From positions 186,001-250,000 of the forward strand of contig NZ_JAVJSQ010000010.1 in NCBI RefSeq assembly GCF_040219335.1: a DNA stretch of 64,000 nucleotides, written 5' to 3'. This document shows, piece by piece, positions 27,114-36,036 of the stretch. A program made the translations under genes and the position numbers. Numbering within the stretch: position 1 is the stretch's first letter; each line of letters starts with the position of its first letter. The notes beneath the pieces are model-generated. The model made no database searches and had not been told where the DNA came from. It saw nothing but the letters and a program-made list of their open reading frames with translations. The stretch is from Gimesia sp. (GTDB lineage: Bacteria; Planctomycetota; Planctomycetia; Planctomycetales; Planctomycetaceae).

Positions 27114-27791
27114 TTATTTTTTAGTGAACTCTTGGGTGTCAGATCCCTTGACTGCTTTTTCCAGCAGCGTTTTCTGTCTCTGGAGCCGATGTACTTTTCC
27201 TTCGATTCTCGCGATGTAATCACGCAGTGTATTCTGCTGTTCCTGGGTCAGGTATTTTTCGTTGCGGATTTCATCGATTTGATCCTGAAGCCGGAAGACA
27301 TCTGCACGTCGCTCGGCAGCTTCCTGATTAATTTCGAGGGTCTGCTGGCTGATCTTGATACCTTCATTGGCCAACTGGGTGATCTGCGTGTCCAGTGCCG
27401 CGATCTGTTGCTGCAGTTCTGCTGCTTTAGTATCCATGGCCTGACGATCAACCTGATTGATTTGTTCCCAGTTCTTGATAGCCTTCTCCATGGGAGCAAT
27501 CGGTTTCGTGATCTCTGAGAGTTGTTCGTTTTGTTGCTGAATCTGGTGTTTCTGGGCAGCGACGATCACTTTGGCCAGCACGGGGGAGGAGGAAATCTGC
27601 TCACCACCTCTTCTGGTTTTGACAGTCCAGGTCGGATTTTCACCGGGCTGATATTCAAACAGGTAGTTTGTCAGCTTATCTTTTTCCTGAAGCCAGTTAG
27701 GGCCACCAACAGCGGAGGCCGCGGCAAATCCCATAAAGGCGATACTGGATACCAATACCAGGACCAACAGGATTTTACTGAAACGAGTCAT
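27114..27791 (-). CDS. Secreted or anchored coiled-coil protein
   Basis: A 225-residue protein with a hydrophobic N-terminal segment (about residues 6-28, ILLVLVLVSSIAFMGFAAA) that resembles the start of the downstream 290-residue protein, a short linker, and a coiled coil over about residues 75-215 (QQQNEQL..., LQQQIAALDTQITQLANEG, RLQDQIDEIR). No enzyme motif is present. It is the first gene of a minus-strand trio ending at the 25.95-kb terminator. Probably an envelope scaffold; this is inference. Confidence 0.85.
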   Translation of the reverse strand: MTRFSKILLVLVLVSSIAFMGFAAASAVGGPNWLQEKDKLTNYLFEYQPGENPTWTVKTRRGGEQISSSPVLAKVIVAAQKHQIQQQNEQLSEITKPIAPMEKAIKNWEQINQVDRQAMDTKAAELQQQIAALDTQITQLANEGIKISQQTLEINQEAAERRADVFRLQDQIDEIRNEKYLTQEQQNTLRDYIARIEGKVHRLQRQKTLLEKAVKGSDTQEFTKK

Positions 27792-28532
27792 GGGGTTTTC
27801 CTGAGTCTGTTTTGAAAGACTTCAATCTGTTCGGGTAGAGATCGCTCTCTTACTTAATATTATTATGTGCTAACTTTTCGGCCGAATCTATCCACTTTAT
27901 TCCTGGAAGAAAATAAGTTGGAAAATTCTGCGGAGTGGCCCTTACAGATGTGTCTTTGGAGCCTGTCAGATCCTGCTGAGTTGAAGCTTTTGATACTAAC
28001 GAGAGCTTATGCGCAAAAACAACCTATTTTGTCAAATCGGTTGTTTCCCTATTATAAATACGCTCAAAAACCAGAGTCAAACTGAAATTCAGCTAACCAT
28101 CTGGCATTTAACTGTTTGACCTTTCTAACTTGGTTGGCAGACATAATCGCTACCTTCGGAAAACTTGACATAACAGCAACCTGTCAGCATATACTAAGTA
28201 CTTATGACCTTAGAGATTCCGAATAGCAGACCATGGTTTACTTCCAGCGCTCCAGATTCTGCATGCCATGTGATCGCAAGTGCACTGAAGTGTGCTGGTC
28301 GTATAAAGATGATTATCCAAATCTGTTAACTTGTCGTGAAGCAAAGTCGTTTCTCTGAAAATACTTAGTAAATCACGTGGTTTGGTCCAAATTGCAATAG
28401 GTAAAATCAGGGCACAATGGTATTTTGAAAGTAAGACGACCATTACTTCAAACTAAGCAATCAATGTGGAAGCATTGAGCTGATACTGGGCCCTCCGATA
28501 CCAGACGTATCGTAAACAATGGAGATTGGTTC
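27792..28532 (+). other. 741-bp AT-rich gap between divergent genes
   Basis: Open frames of 72-77 codons here have no ribosome sites or protein-like composition. The region should hold the promoters of the divergent coiled-coil trio and the STAS gene, but I could not choose a convincing promoter. No RNA gene is recognised. Confidence 0.5.
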
Positions 28533-29183
28533 ATGGCTACCGAAGAAGTTCCCTATCATATCACTGCCGTCAATGACCATCTCAAGGTGCAATTGTTACC
28601 GGAATTGAACGAGTCTGCCTGGGATGAGCTGGAAAGTCTCGGCGACACATTGCTGATGGAAGTCAAAAATCAGCAGTCCCCCAGCGTCATCATTGATCTG
28701 ACCAGGTTGGATTTTATTAATAGTTCTCTGGTGGCGATTGTGATCCAGGTCTGGAAACTGGTGGATGAGCAGGGGGGCAAAACGGCCATTCTGAATACCA
28801 GTGAGATGGTGGAAGAGGTTTTAAAAATCTCTGGTCTCAAGAAGGTCTGGTTCATCACCTCTTCCGAAGAGGAGGCTGTCGCGCATCTGAGCCAGGCTGT
28901 GAAACAAGAGCGAATCGAGCGTCGACGTACGTTTTCAATGCCGATTCTGCTGGGCATTGTTGCGGTGCTTTCCGCTGTGGCCTGTTTTGCACTATACATC
29001 AGTGACACCCTAACCCTGGATCCGAAAATCGCGTTAGGGGCAACGATCTCCTTTTCTCTGGCTGGGTTACTCCTGGGGGCAACCGCACTCAAAGATCGTC
29101 GAAAGAATTTGCGGATTCTCGGAGTGGTTGTTTTGATCAGCAGTCTGGTTCTGGGAGGACTTGGCCTCATTAAACTGATTTAA
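28533..29183 (+). CDS. STAS-domain protein with two C-terminal membrane segments
   Basis: A 216-residue protein. Residues about 8-115 form a STAS (anti-sigma factor antagonist) domain: VIIDLTRLDFINSSLVAIVIQVW, with N63-S64-S65 where SpoIIAA-type proteins have D-S-S/T-G, and the GLKKVWFI end. A basic linker (ERIERRRTF) leads to TM helices at about residues 137-156, 166-184 and 193-214. STAS domains bind anti-sigma kinases through a phosphorylatable Ser; attachment to a membrane domain is rare. The ATG has TGGAG eight bases upstream. No anti-sigma factor is nearby. Confidence 0.85.
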   Translation: MATEEVPYHITAVNDHLKVQLLPELNESAWDELESLGDTLLMEVKNQQSPSVIIDLTRLDFINSSLVAIVIQVWKLVDEQGGKTAILNTSEMVEEVLKISGLKKVWFITSSEEEAVAHLSQAVKQERIERRRTFSMPILLGIVAVLSAVACFALYISDTLTLDPKIALGATISFSLAGLLLGATALKDRRKNLRILGVVVLISSLVLGGLGLIKLI

Positions 29184-29258
29184 CGAGCTGGATTATCAGC
29201 CATTCCCAGTCACATTTCTCTCACCGAAGCTTATTGTTAGGACAGAAAGAGTCGAGTC

Positions 29259-30500
29259 ATGTCAGACACTCCTGCGAATACCGAGAACAAAAATGAAGGG
29301 CGGCAACAGGCACTCCAGGCTGAGCTGCGGGAACTGATTGACGTTGTAGGGCCCGGACCGCTGGTTGACTTACTGATGGAGCGTGCTTTTCAGCTTCAGG
29401 CGACTGACATTCATTTGGATCCCCTTGAAGACGGATTAAGGCTTCGATTAAGGGTCGACGGGATGCTGCACGATATCATCCAGCTTCCCAAGGAAGCGGC
29501 AGCATCCGTGATTTCTCGTCTCAAGCTGGCTGCGAATATGGATATTACAGAACGGCGTCTGGCCCAGGATGGTCACATTAATAACCAGACACTGCAGAAT
29601 CGTCGTGACATTCGTGTCGGTTCAGGGCCCACCATCCATGGGGAGCGGCTGGTGCTACGGCTCATGCCGGATCACAAACGTTTTACACATTTTAACGAAC
29701 TCGGTCTCAATGAAGATCAGACTTCAGAAATCACCAAATATTGTACGGCACCTTATGGGATGATTCTGAGTGTTGGACCGGTCGGTTCAGGAAAAAGCAC
29801 CTCAATTTACAGTTGTCTGGATTATCTAAACCAACCGGAAATGAGTCTGGCGACGATTGAGGATCCGGTAGAGCGTCGAATTGAAGGGGTGAACCAGATT
29901 CAGATTGATCCCAAAATCGGGTTCAGTTTTGCGGAGGCGCTCCGCGGGGTATTGCGTCAGGATCCGAATGTGATCATGGTGGGAGAAATTCGAGATTCCG
30001 AGACTGCGCATATTGCTGTGCGGGCAGGGCTGACGGGGATTCGTGTCCTTTCGACTTTGCATTCCAACGATGCCGTGGCGGCAATCGATGTTTTCCGAGA
30101 ATTCGGGATTCCCTCCATGTTCATCACTGACAGTTTGCAGGGAATTATTTCTCAAAGACTTGTTCGCTGCATCTGTGAGAAATGTCGCGCTCCCTACCAG
30201 CCAGATTCGGGCGCCTGTGAATATCTGGGAGTAAATTCCGATCAAGTAGCCGATTCCAAAATTGCAATGGGAGCGGGCTGCGATCATTGCTTCCAGACGG
30301 GCTACCTGGGCCGGACGGGGATTTTTGAAACTCTGGGAGTACGTGGAGAACTGCGGGAAGCGATCCTGAGGGGAGCGACTCAAACCGAATTATTGAAACT
30401 TGCTTCAGAAAAAGGCATGACGACGATGGAAGAATCTGGAAAAGCCAAGGTTCTGGAAGGGATTACCACCGTCCAGGAATTACACAGGGTTCTCGTTTAA
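29259..30500 (+). CDS. GspE/PilB-type secretion ATPase
   Basis: A 413-residue ATPase of type II secretion/type IV pilus assembly. It has Walker [10 protein letters not shown] (residues 173-181), the Asp box TIEDPVE, the [14 protein letters not shown]alker B region, the His box [16 protein letters not shown], and the zinc-binding CEKC...CDHC pairs near residues 305-345. The usual N-terminal N1/MshEN domain is missing: the protein begins directly with the SDIHLDP-type N2 region (ATDIHLDP). It would power pseudopilus assembly at the inner membrane. No other secretion gene is adjacent, though DUF1559 prepilins lie near the start of the window. Confidence 0.94.
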   Translation: MSDTPANTENKNEGRQQALQAELRELIDVVGPGPLVDLLMERAFQLQATDIHLDPLEDGLRLRLRVDGMLHDIIQLPKEAAASVISRLKLAANMDITERRLAQDGHINNQTLQNRRDIRVGSGPTIHGERLVLRLMPDHKRFTHFNELGLNEDQTSEITKYCTAPYGMILSVGPVGSGKSTSIYSCLDYLNQPEMSLATIEDPVERRIEGVNQIQIDPKIGFSFAEALRGVLRQDPNVIMVGEIRDSETAHIAVRAGLTGIRVLSTLHSNDAVAAIDVFREFGIPSMFITDSLQGIISQRLVRCICEKCRAPYQPDSGACEYLGVNSDQVADSKIAMGAGCDHCFQTGYLGRTGIFETLGVRGELREAILRGATQTELLKLASEKGMTTMEESGKAKVLEGITTVQELHRVLV

Positions 30501-30547
30501 ACCGTCGATTTCAGGCTCGACCAGACACCAGGCCGGTGAGCTCACTC

Positions 30548-30559
30548 TGTACATGTACA
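30548..30559. promoter_or_regulatory. Perfect 12-bp palindrome TGTACATGTACA
   Basis: Two abutting TGTACA units form a palindrome and a direct repeat at once, 48 bases after the GspE-like gene. It could be an operator for a dimeric regulator or chance. Confidence 0.3.
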
Positions 30560-30634
30560 CTGTCTGTTTCCGGGCTTGGCGGTGTAACGACTGTATTTAA
30601 AGGTGGAGTTCTACAGAAAAAGTCATTCAAATCT

Positions 30635-30708
30635 AGTAGTTCTACTATATAATTTGACGTAGAGAGTCTCAGTGAAAAGTTAGCTGAGACGGGCCGTCTG
30701 CATATAAT
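30635..30708 (+). promoter_or_regulatory. Inverted repeats and -10-like boxes upstream of the TM protein gene
   Basis: TAGTAG-TT-CTACTA lies at about 30634-30647, directly followed by TATAAT (30648-30653). Then GTCTCAG (30666-30672) and CTGAGAC (30684-30690) form a perfect 7-bp inverted repeat with an 11-base loop. A second TATAAT is at 30703-30708, 28 bases before the ATG at 30736. Good -35 boxes are lacking, so a regulator-dependent promoter is likely. Pattern only. Confidence 0.4.
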
Positions 30709-30735
30709 ATCGTTAAATCATGCAAGACAGAGCCC

Positions 30736-31728
30736 ATGAATATTAGAAATACTCAGCCGTCTGACAATCTACGACCCCGTGGGAGTCAGACTGGTTTTCC
30801 CCATTCGGCGACGTCGTACATGTCGAACCAGATCCGGTCTTCGAAATCACCAGTCAAGGATGCAGCTCGAGTCAATCAGCTCAGAGAGCGTGGACTATCC
30901 GCCGCAGAGAGTCAGGCTTCGGAAGAGGATGAACCGATTCTCTCCGTAAAGGAAAAGATTTTCGTCTGGCTGGCCAGCTTCATGGCAACCGGTTACCTGT
31001 TTTCTCTCCTGTTACACTCCACAATCTTAACAGTGATGGCCATTGTGATTGTGGGCGGGATGCAGGGTAACGATCATCTCTCTACGGTTGTCACCCTGGA
31101 CGATGAAGATCAATTTGCGTTCAACGGTCCTCTGGATACCCGTGTCGAGGAAGAGGCTGGAGGCAAAACGACTGAGTTTGATGTAATGCAGCCCATCAAA
31201 ACGCTGACCGGTGAGGCGGAAGAAGCCTTGAAAGAAATGGATGCGGATGTGTCCCTGCATCTGGGGAAAGGGGACGGTGATACTGATGGCGACGGCTCAG
31301 GCAGCGGTGGAGGTGAATTCAAATTCAAACCGATGGGTAATGCCGTCACGGCAGGCAGCTTTACTGCCTGGACCGTACCCAAAGATCCTGATCTGAATGA
31401 AGATTATCTGATCATCATCCAGGTTAAGTTGCCAACCAGTTATAAGTCAACGCGCTATCGTGCTTCAGATTTGATGGGACTGGTTCTGGGAACCGACAGT
31501 CATCGGCAGGCTATCCCCTGGGATGTGCGCTGGCCCAATTCGACGTTCACTTCTACGGCTACAGGCGATATTCGCCCGGTGGATAAAGGGGACTACTTGC
31601 CACTGAAAAAACGGGTGGCTCAGTTGATTGTCAAAGTTCCCGGTTCAAAAATACCCGCGACCCGCGACACGATCAGAATTCAGTCCAAAGTTCTGAAAGA
31701 AAAGCAGACTCTGGAAATCGAATTTTAA
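30736..31728 (+). CDS. Single-TM protein with acidic, Gly-rich linker, unknown function
   Basis: A 330-residue protein: a soluble polar N-terminus (about 1-75), one TM helix (about 84-110, WLASFMATGYLFSLLLHSTILTV), then an acidic extracytoplasmic region with a GDGDTDGDGSGSGGGEF stretch (about 180-196) and a compact C-terminal domain (about 205-330) rich in beta-type residues. The Asp/Gly run might bind calcium. No known domain is recognised. It is preceded by inverted repeats, which suggest its own regulated promoter, and it converges with the zinc-ribbon gene 20 bases away. Confidence 0.75.
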   Translation: MNIRNTQPSDNLRPRGSQTGFPHSATSYMSNQIRSSKSPVKDAARVNQLRERGLSAAESQASEEDEPILSVKEKIFVWLASFMATGYLFSLLLHSTILTVMAIVIVGGMQGNDHLSTVVTLDDEDQFAFNGPLDTRVEEEAGGKTTEFDVMQPIKTLTGEAEEALKEMDADVSLHLGKGDGDTDGDGSGSGGGEFKFKPMGNAVTAGSFTAWTVPKDPDLNEDYLIIIQVKLPTSYKSTRYRASDLMGLVLGTDSHRQAIPWDVRWPNSTFTSTATGDIRPVDKGDYLPLKKRVAQLIVKVPGSKIPATRDTIRIQSKVLKEKQTLEIEF

Positions 31729-31748
31729 TCGGGTGAGTCAGGCGAGAT

Positions 31749-32021
31749 TTAGTCCGCCATCCCTCTGACGCAGTCCAGCCAGCCTCTTTCGTAGATCTCA
31801 CCCAGACCGGCCCAGTGTGCGGGGGGCTCGCTCAGATTTCCTTTACACGACGGGCAGGGAAGGTCGGGTTGTTCCGGGAACATAGGGCTCATGGATGTGT
31901 CACTGGAGAGCCACAGTGCATCGCATTCATCACAAAGGATCACGAGGTCCAACTGACTGCTACAGATTCTGAGTCCCAGAGCCCCCTGTTCGCAAACGGG
32001 GCAGATTCCGGTGTAATACAT
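31749..32021 (-). CDS. Small zinc-ribbon protein
   Basis: A 90-residue protein (if started at the ATG 32021) with Cys pairs CPVC, CDEC and CPSC, spaced as two zinc ribbons. The fourth Cys lies in LRIC. A GTG seven codons upstream (32042) is the longer alternative; the ATG has CAGGATC nine bases upstream. It lies close behind the membrane-anchored gene on the same strand. Zinc ribbons of this size often bind nucleic acid or a protein partner; the role is unknown. Confidence 0.75.
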   Translation of the reverse strand: MYYTGICPVCEQGALGLRICSSQLDLVILCDECDALWLSSDTSMSPMFPEQPDLPCPSCKGNLSEPPAHWAGLGEIYERGWLDCVRGMAD

Positions 32022-32048
32022 TTTCACGTGATCCTGTTTCACTCGTCG

Positions 32049-32807
32049 TTACATGGGAAATGCTGTGATTACACTGGAGCCTTCCAGTACAAGTCGGATC
32101 TTTTTGGCAGGTGGTTTTCCCATCCGGTTTCCTACCTGGCCACCGACGTATCCAACCGGACGCTGCATGTCGACTGTGTAAACAGTGCGTTGCCCCTCCT
32201 GCTTTTTTTGTACGGTTCTGCCTCCCTGAAGTGCTTTCAGGTAAGCTTCATCGATCAATGCCAGGACTTTCGCCTGTTCGCCCTCACCTGCAAAGACACC
32301 GTGTTTGCCCGGGCGACGAGGCTGGTCGGTTGCGTGACGCATGACATGCTTCAGGCGATGTCTTTCCTGGCTGCCGGGACCGTAGGTCAATCCTGCCGTA
32401 GATTCCCAGACTTGATTTCCGGACTTCTGTAGCTGTCCAAGTTCAGGACGAGCTTCTTTCGAGTCGCTGGCGGACCCCGGAGGAGGACGATTCGAACTGG
32501 CTGGAGTCCGTACTGTCTTTCTCGCGGGAGCTGCTGCTTTTCCGGTGGAAGCGGTCTGTGACTTTGGAAGTTCTCGATCGCTTGCAGTTTGAGGCAGGAG
32601 TTCTGCATTGATTTCGGTCGGCTGTGAATCCTGATCTGATCCATCTGTCACAACAGACACAGAATTGTTACTTCCGGGGACTTCTGGCTGTTTCCCCCGC
32701 TGCTGTTGCTGAAGTATCAGATAGATCACAAGAAAAACAGCGACAGAGATGACCCAGGCAGGTGACTTGCGCCTACCCGGTGTATGTCGATCAGATGGTT
32801 GTTGCAT
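32049..32807 (-). CDS. Membrane-anchored protein with polar linker, unknown function
   Basis: A 252-residue protein: a basic cytoplasmic start, one TM helix (about residues 18-33, WVISVAVFLVIYLIL), a long Ser/Pro/Ala/Lys-rich linker (about 35-125) and a small C-terminal domain (about 130-252) with GGQVGNRMGKPPAKKIRLVLEGSSVI. It is followed at once by the zinc-ribbon gene and preceded 26 bases away by the sulfatase, all minus strand. No domain is recognised. Confidence 0.75.
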   Translation of the reverse strand: MQQPSDRHTPGRRKSPAWVISVAVFLVIYLILQQQQRGKQPEVPGSNNSVSVVTDGSDQDSQPTEINAELLPQTASDRELPKSQTASTGKAAAPARKTVRTPASSNRPPPGSASDSKEARPELGQLQKSGNQVWESTAGLTYGPGSQERHRLKHVMRHATDQPRRPGKHGVFAGEGEQAKVLALIDEAYLKALQGGRTVQKKQEGQRTVYTVDMQRPVGYVGGQVGNRMGKPPAKKIRLVLEGSSVITAFPM

Positions 32808-32833
32808 CTTGAGTGTCCATTCCAGAATCGAAA

Positions 32834-34219
32834 TCAGTCAGTCAGGGATTGTAGATAGTTTTCGTAGATCTGTTTGAGTTGTTCGACCTTCTCCGGATGC
32901 TGTTTGGCCATGTTCTTTTTTTCGCCAATATCCTGGGAGAGATTTACCAGGAAAAGCTGGTCTTCCTGGTTTAAAGGAGCTTGATTACTGGTGTCTCGTG
33001 GATGGCCCAGCAGTTTCCAGTCTCCCTCGCGGATGGCCCAGCTTTTACCAATCTGCCAATAGAAATTGTCGTGCGGGCTGGGAGCTTCAGCCGATTCGAT
33101 TACAGCTTTCAGGCTTTTTCCATCCAGCTTGTGTCTGGGGAGTGGGGCACCGGTCAGGTCAGCAATGGTTGGCAACCAGTCACAGCCAGTCGCCAGTTGA
33201 GAACGTACTTCTCCTTCTGCAATCGTACCCGGCCAGGAAATCATGGCGGGTACCCGGATGCCTCCTTCGAACAGACTAAACTTGGCTCCTCGATACGGGC
33301 CCGCATTTCCGCCCCCTCCGAATGTACGCTCTTCAGTAGAATGTCCATGATCGGATTGAAAAATAACAATCGTGTTTTCACGCAAGCCGCTTTCTTTCAG
33401 AGTCTGTAACACCTCGCCGATGCAGTCGTCCATAGTAGAAACGAAGGCCGCGTATTTATCGCGGGGGGATTCGAGGTGTGCATATTTTTTACGCCATTTG
33501 TCTTTCCCCTGTAACGGGTAGTGGGGCACATTGATGGCCCAGTACAGAAAGAACGGTTTCTCGTGCGGCTCTTTGATGAAATTCTGACATTGTTTGACCA
33601 TCAGATCGGGAAAGAATTCACCGTCGTGCCAGACCTCTTTGCCGTTTTCCCAGAGATCGTGTCGGTTCGGACCATTCCAGTAGAAGAAGTGAGAATAATT
33701 GTCGATACAGCCACCCATGTGTCCGAAGGAGCGGTCAAAGCCCTGTCCGTTGGGCATGGTTTCGGGAGTATATCCCAGGTGCCACTTGCCGACATGGGCC
33801 GTCTGATATCCTCCCTGCCGCATCATTTCTGCAATTGTCACCTGTTCCGGCGGCATTCCACTTTTGCCATGGTGTGAAGAGACATTTCCCGGAACGCCGG
33901 CTCGCCGTGGAAATCGACCGGTCAGCATGCCGGCCCGGGAGGGAGAGCAAACAGGGGCTGAGGCATAGAACTGGGTGAAACGAATCCCCTGATTGGCAAT
34001 GGAATCCATGTGGGGTGTGATCAGGTCCCTGGAACCATAGCAGTTTACATCAATTGATCCCTGGTCATCGGTGAAGATGAGGATGACATTCGGCTTTTGT
34101 GACTTTGGCTCGGCGGATGATACACTTTCAATAAGTAGACTGAAGTTGGTAGCCGACAGGCAAACCAGAAACAGCCACAGGCGAATGAGTTTTGCTGTGT
34201 CTATCTTCGCTGAGCGCAT
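32834..34219 (-). CDS. Secreted arylsulfatase-family sulfatase
   Basis: A 461-residue formylglycine sulfatase. A signal peptide (about residues 12-36) is followed by the metal site D51-D52 in FTDDQGS and the active-site motif CSPSR with Cys91, the residue converted to formylglycine, then GRFPRRAG. A later HKLDGKSLKAV and NFYWQIG segment fit the family. It would hydrolyse sulfate esters of marine polysaccharides outside the cytoplasm, a trait expanded in planctomycetes. The formylglycine-generating enzyme is not in the window. A ribosome site AGGAT precedes the ATG. Confidence 0.96.
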   Translation of the reverse strand: MRSAKIDTAKLIRLWLFLVCLSATNFSLLIESVSSAEPKSQKPNVILIFTDDQGSIDVNCYGSRDLITPHMDSIANQGIRFTQFYASAPVCSPSRAGMLTGRFPRRAGVPGNVSSHHGKSGMPPEQVTIAEMMRQGGYQTAHVGKWHLGYTPETMPNGQGFDRSFGHMGGCIDNYSHFFYWNGPNRHDLWENGKEVWHDGEFFPDLMVKQCQNFIKEPHEKPFFLYWAINVPHYPLQGKDKWRKKYAHLESPRDKYAAFVSTMDDCIGEVLQTLKESGLRENTIVIFQSDHGHSTEERTFGGGGNAGPYRGAKFSLFEGGIRVPAMISWPGTIAEGEVRSQLATGCDWLPTIADLTGAPLPRHKLDGKSLKAVIESAEAPSPHDNFYWQIGKSWAIREGDWKLLGHPRDTSNQAPLNQEDQLFLVNLSQDIGEKKNMAKQHPEKVEQLKQIYENYLQSLTD

Positions 34220-34281
34220 GGGAAATCCTGATCTATTTAGAAACTTGGAATTGATCTGATAACTGGATAATGATTGAGGCT

Positions 34282-34944
34282 TTATTCGTGGGGAGTCTCA
34301 TCCCAGGCATTCTGAAAGACTTTCTCGCCATGGACCGTATAGGGATTTTGCATGCTGTCCTGATAGACGCCAAGCCCTGCAGTGACACAATGAGCGCCGG
34401 CAATGGCGACGTCGGCAATCTGCCTACTATTTCGGATTGCAGCTGCAATGATTTCCGATTCGTACTCGTGACGCTCCAGCATTTCAGCAACTTCCATAAT
34501 GAAGGTGGTTGCTGAGTCACCATAAGTTTCTTTCCAACCCATAAAGGGGCTGATAAAAGAAGCTCCGGCCCGGGCTGCATGCCAGGCCTGTGCCACGGAA
34601 AAGATCAGGGTGGCGTTGGTTCGAATGTTTTGGCTGGTCAATTCACGAATCGCTTTAAAGCCGCCTTCACTGGCTCCCACTTTTATTACGAAGTTGGGGG
34701 ACATCTGCGCCAGCTTAGCCCCTTCCTCGACAATCTGATCCCAATCCGTGATGTGCGGATTGACTTCGACGCTGACCGGTTTATCAGTGCCGGCAAAAAG
34801 CTCTGCGATTTCCTCGATCACCTTTAAAAACGGTTTGCCCGAACTTTTGATATGTTTGGGGTTGGTTGTCAGGCCATCCAGATCCCAGTATTCGAGTCCG
34901 TGTCTGATCTCTTCTGTGATGGCGCTGTCCAGAAACAATTTCAT
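34282..34944 (-). CDS. Transaldolase (TalC/fructose-6-phosphate aldolase family)
   Basis: A 220-residue class I aldolase of the short transaldolase family. N-terminus MKLFLDSA, DGLTTNPKHI substrate segment, Schiff-base Lys88 in FVIKVGAS, and FSVAQAWHAARAGASFISPFMG. The ATG at 34944 has a GAGGAATTCACA ribosome site; the frame extends 27 codons further without support. It would interconvert sugar phosphates (dihydroxyacetone transfer) or cleave fructose-6-phosphate. Its divergent neighbour is a NagB-like gene, also sugar-phosphate related. Confidence 0.93.
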   Translation of the reverse strand: MKLFLDSAITEEIRHGLEYWDLDGLTTNPKHIKSSGKPFLKVIEEIAELFAGTDKPVSVEVNPHITDWDQIVEEGAKLAQMSPNFVIKVGASEGGFKAIRELTSQNIRTNATLIFSVAQAWHAARAGASFISPFMGWKETYGDSATTFIMEVAEMLERHEYESEIIAAAIRNSRQIADVAIAGAHCVTAGLGVYQDSMQNPYTVHGEKVFQNAWDETPHE

Positions 34945-35153
34945 TGTGAATTCCTCGGGGGTAGATAAAATGACTAAAACTGCAATCGTGATTGATATAA
35001 ATTGAAAGCTGTCGCATGGAAGCATCTCTCAAGAATGTCTGTTATTATAGAGTGATCAGATTCCATTATTCCATGCTGCGTTTTTGGATTCTGCCAGAAA
35101 CCATACCTTCGTAATAACCCAAGTGAACCCCGAGTTAAAGAACCCTCCCCATC

Positions 35154-36002
35154 ATGCCCGCACAATTTCCGGATTACCTGCAGGTTACCCCTGATGAAAT
35201 CGCCCAGGGAACAAATGTCAAATTCTCCATGGTCAAGGATATGCCTGCGGTAGCTGAGCATATGGCCCATGCGATGCTGAATGTGATTGAGCGGGCCCGG
35301 GAAGCGGGCCGTCAGCCGACATTGATTGTACCCGTTGGTCCCGTTGATCAGTATCCCGTGCTGGCTGAGATTCTGAATCAGCGGCAGTATTCCATTCAGG
35401 ATGTGATGCTGATCAATATGGATGAATATCTGACCGATGATGATCAGTGGGTCGACATCACACACCCCTTGAGCTTTCGCGGTTATATGAATCGGAAGTT
35501 TTATGATCTGGTTGATCCCGAACTCGCCCCGCTGCCCGAGAATCGTATCTGTCCGGATCCGAATGATGTGGGGGCCATCCAGCGGGCTATCGACCAGCGG
35601 GGTGGTGTGGATGCCTGTTTTGGTGGAATAGGAATCAATGGCCACATGGCTTTCAACGAACCTCCAGAACCAGGTGAAGAGATTTCTGCTGAAGAATTTG
35701 CTGCCTATCCCACACGGAATCTGAATCTGACACGAGAGACGAGAACCATCAATTCGGTTACGGTAGGGGGCGAGATCTCAATTATTCCCTGGCGTGCCGT
35801 CACCGTCGGGATGAAGGAAATCCTGGCGGCCCGGGAACTGCACTTTTACTGCAACCGTCTCTGGCAGAGTTCGGTCGTCCGTCGTGTTTTACATGGGCCC
35901 GTTACCAGTGCCTGCCCCGCTTCGCTCTTGAGAACGCACTCGGATGTATCATTGACGGTAGCGGAGTATGTGTCAGAGTTACCTGACATCCGTTTGCGAT
36001 AA
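35154..36002 (+). CDS. Divergent NagB-like (glucosamine-6-phosphate isomerase/deaminase) protein
   Basis: A 282-residue protein of the NagB fold. It retains the D90-E91-Y motif (INMDEYL) and GHMAFNEP with His164 and Glu169, but the catalytic Asp of GxGxDGH is replaced by Asn162 (GIGINGH), and the phosphate-binding Lys of the C-terminal GxxKA loop is lost (NRLWQSS). So ordinary deamination of glucosamine-6-phosphate is doubtful. It lies 34 bases before a PIG-L deacetylase, a pairing known as a fusion in other bacteria, so both may process an N-acetylated amino sugar. Ribosome site is weak. Confidence 0.85.
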   Translation: MPAQFPDYLQVTPDEIAQGTNVKFSMVKDMPAVAEHMAHAMLNVIERAREAGRQPTLIVPVGPVDQYPVLAEILNQRQYSIQDVMLINMDEYLTDDDQWVDITHPLSFRGYMNRKFYDLVDPELAPLPENRICPDPNDVGAIQRAIDQRGGVDACFGGIGINGHMAFNEPPEPGEEISAEEFAAYPTRNLNLTRETRTINSVTVGGEISIIPWRAVTVGMKEILAARELHFYCNRLWQSSVVRRVLHGPVTSACPASLLRTHSDVSLTVAEYVSELPDIRLR

Positions 36003-36036
36003 ATTTCTCACGTATCCATAGATTGAGTATTTTCAG

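Noticed and set aside
27867..28443. 72- and 77-codon frames in the gap upstream of the STAS gene
   Set aside because: No ribosome sites and protein-atypical composition; likely chance.
30548..30559. TGTACATGTACA as a LexA/SOS box
   Set aside because: Known SOS boxes have different spacing and bases, and no SOS gene is next to it.
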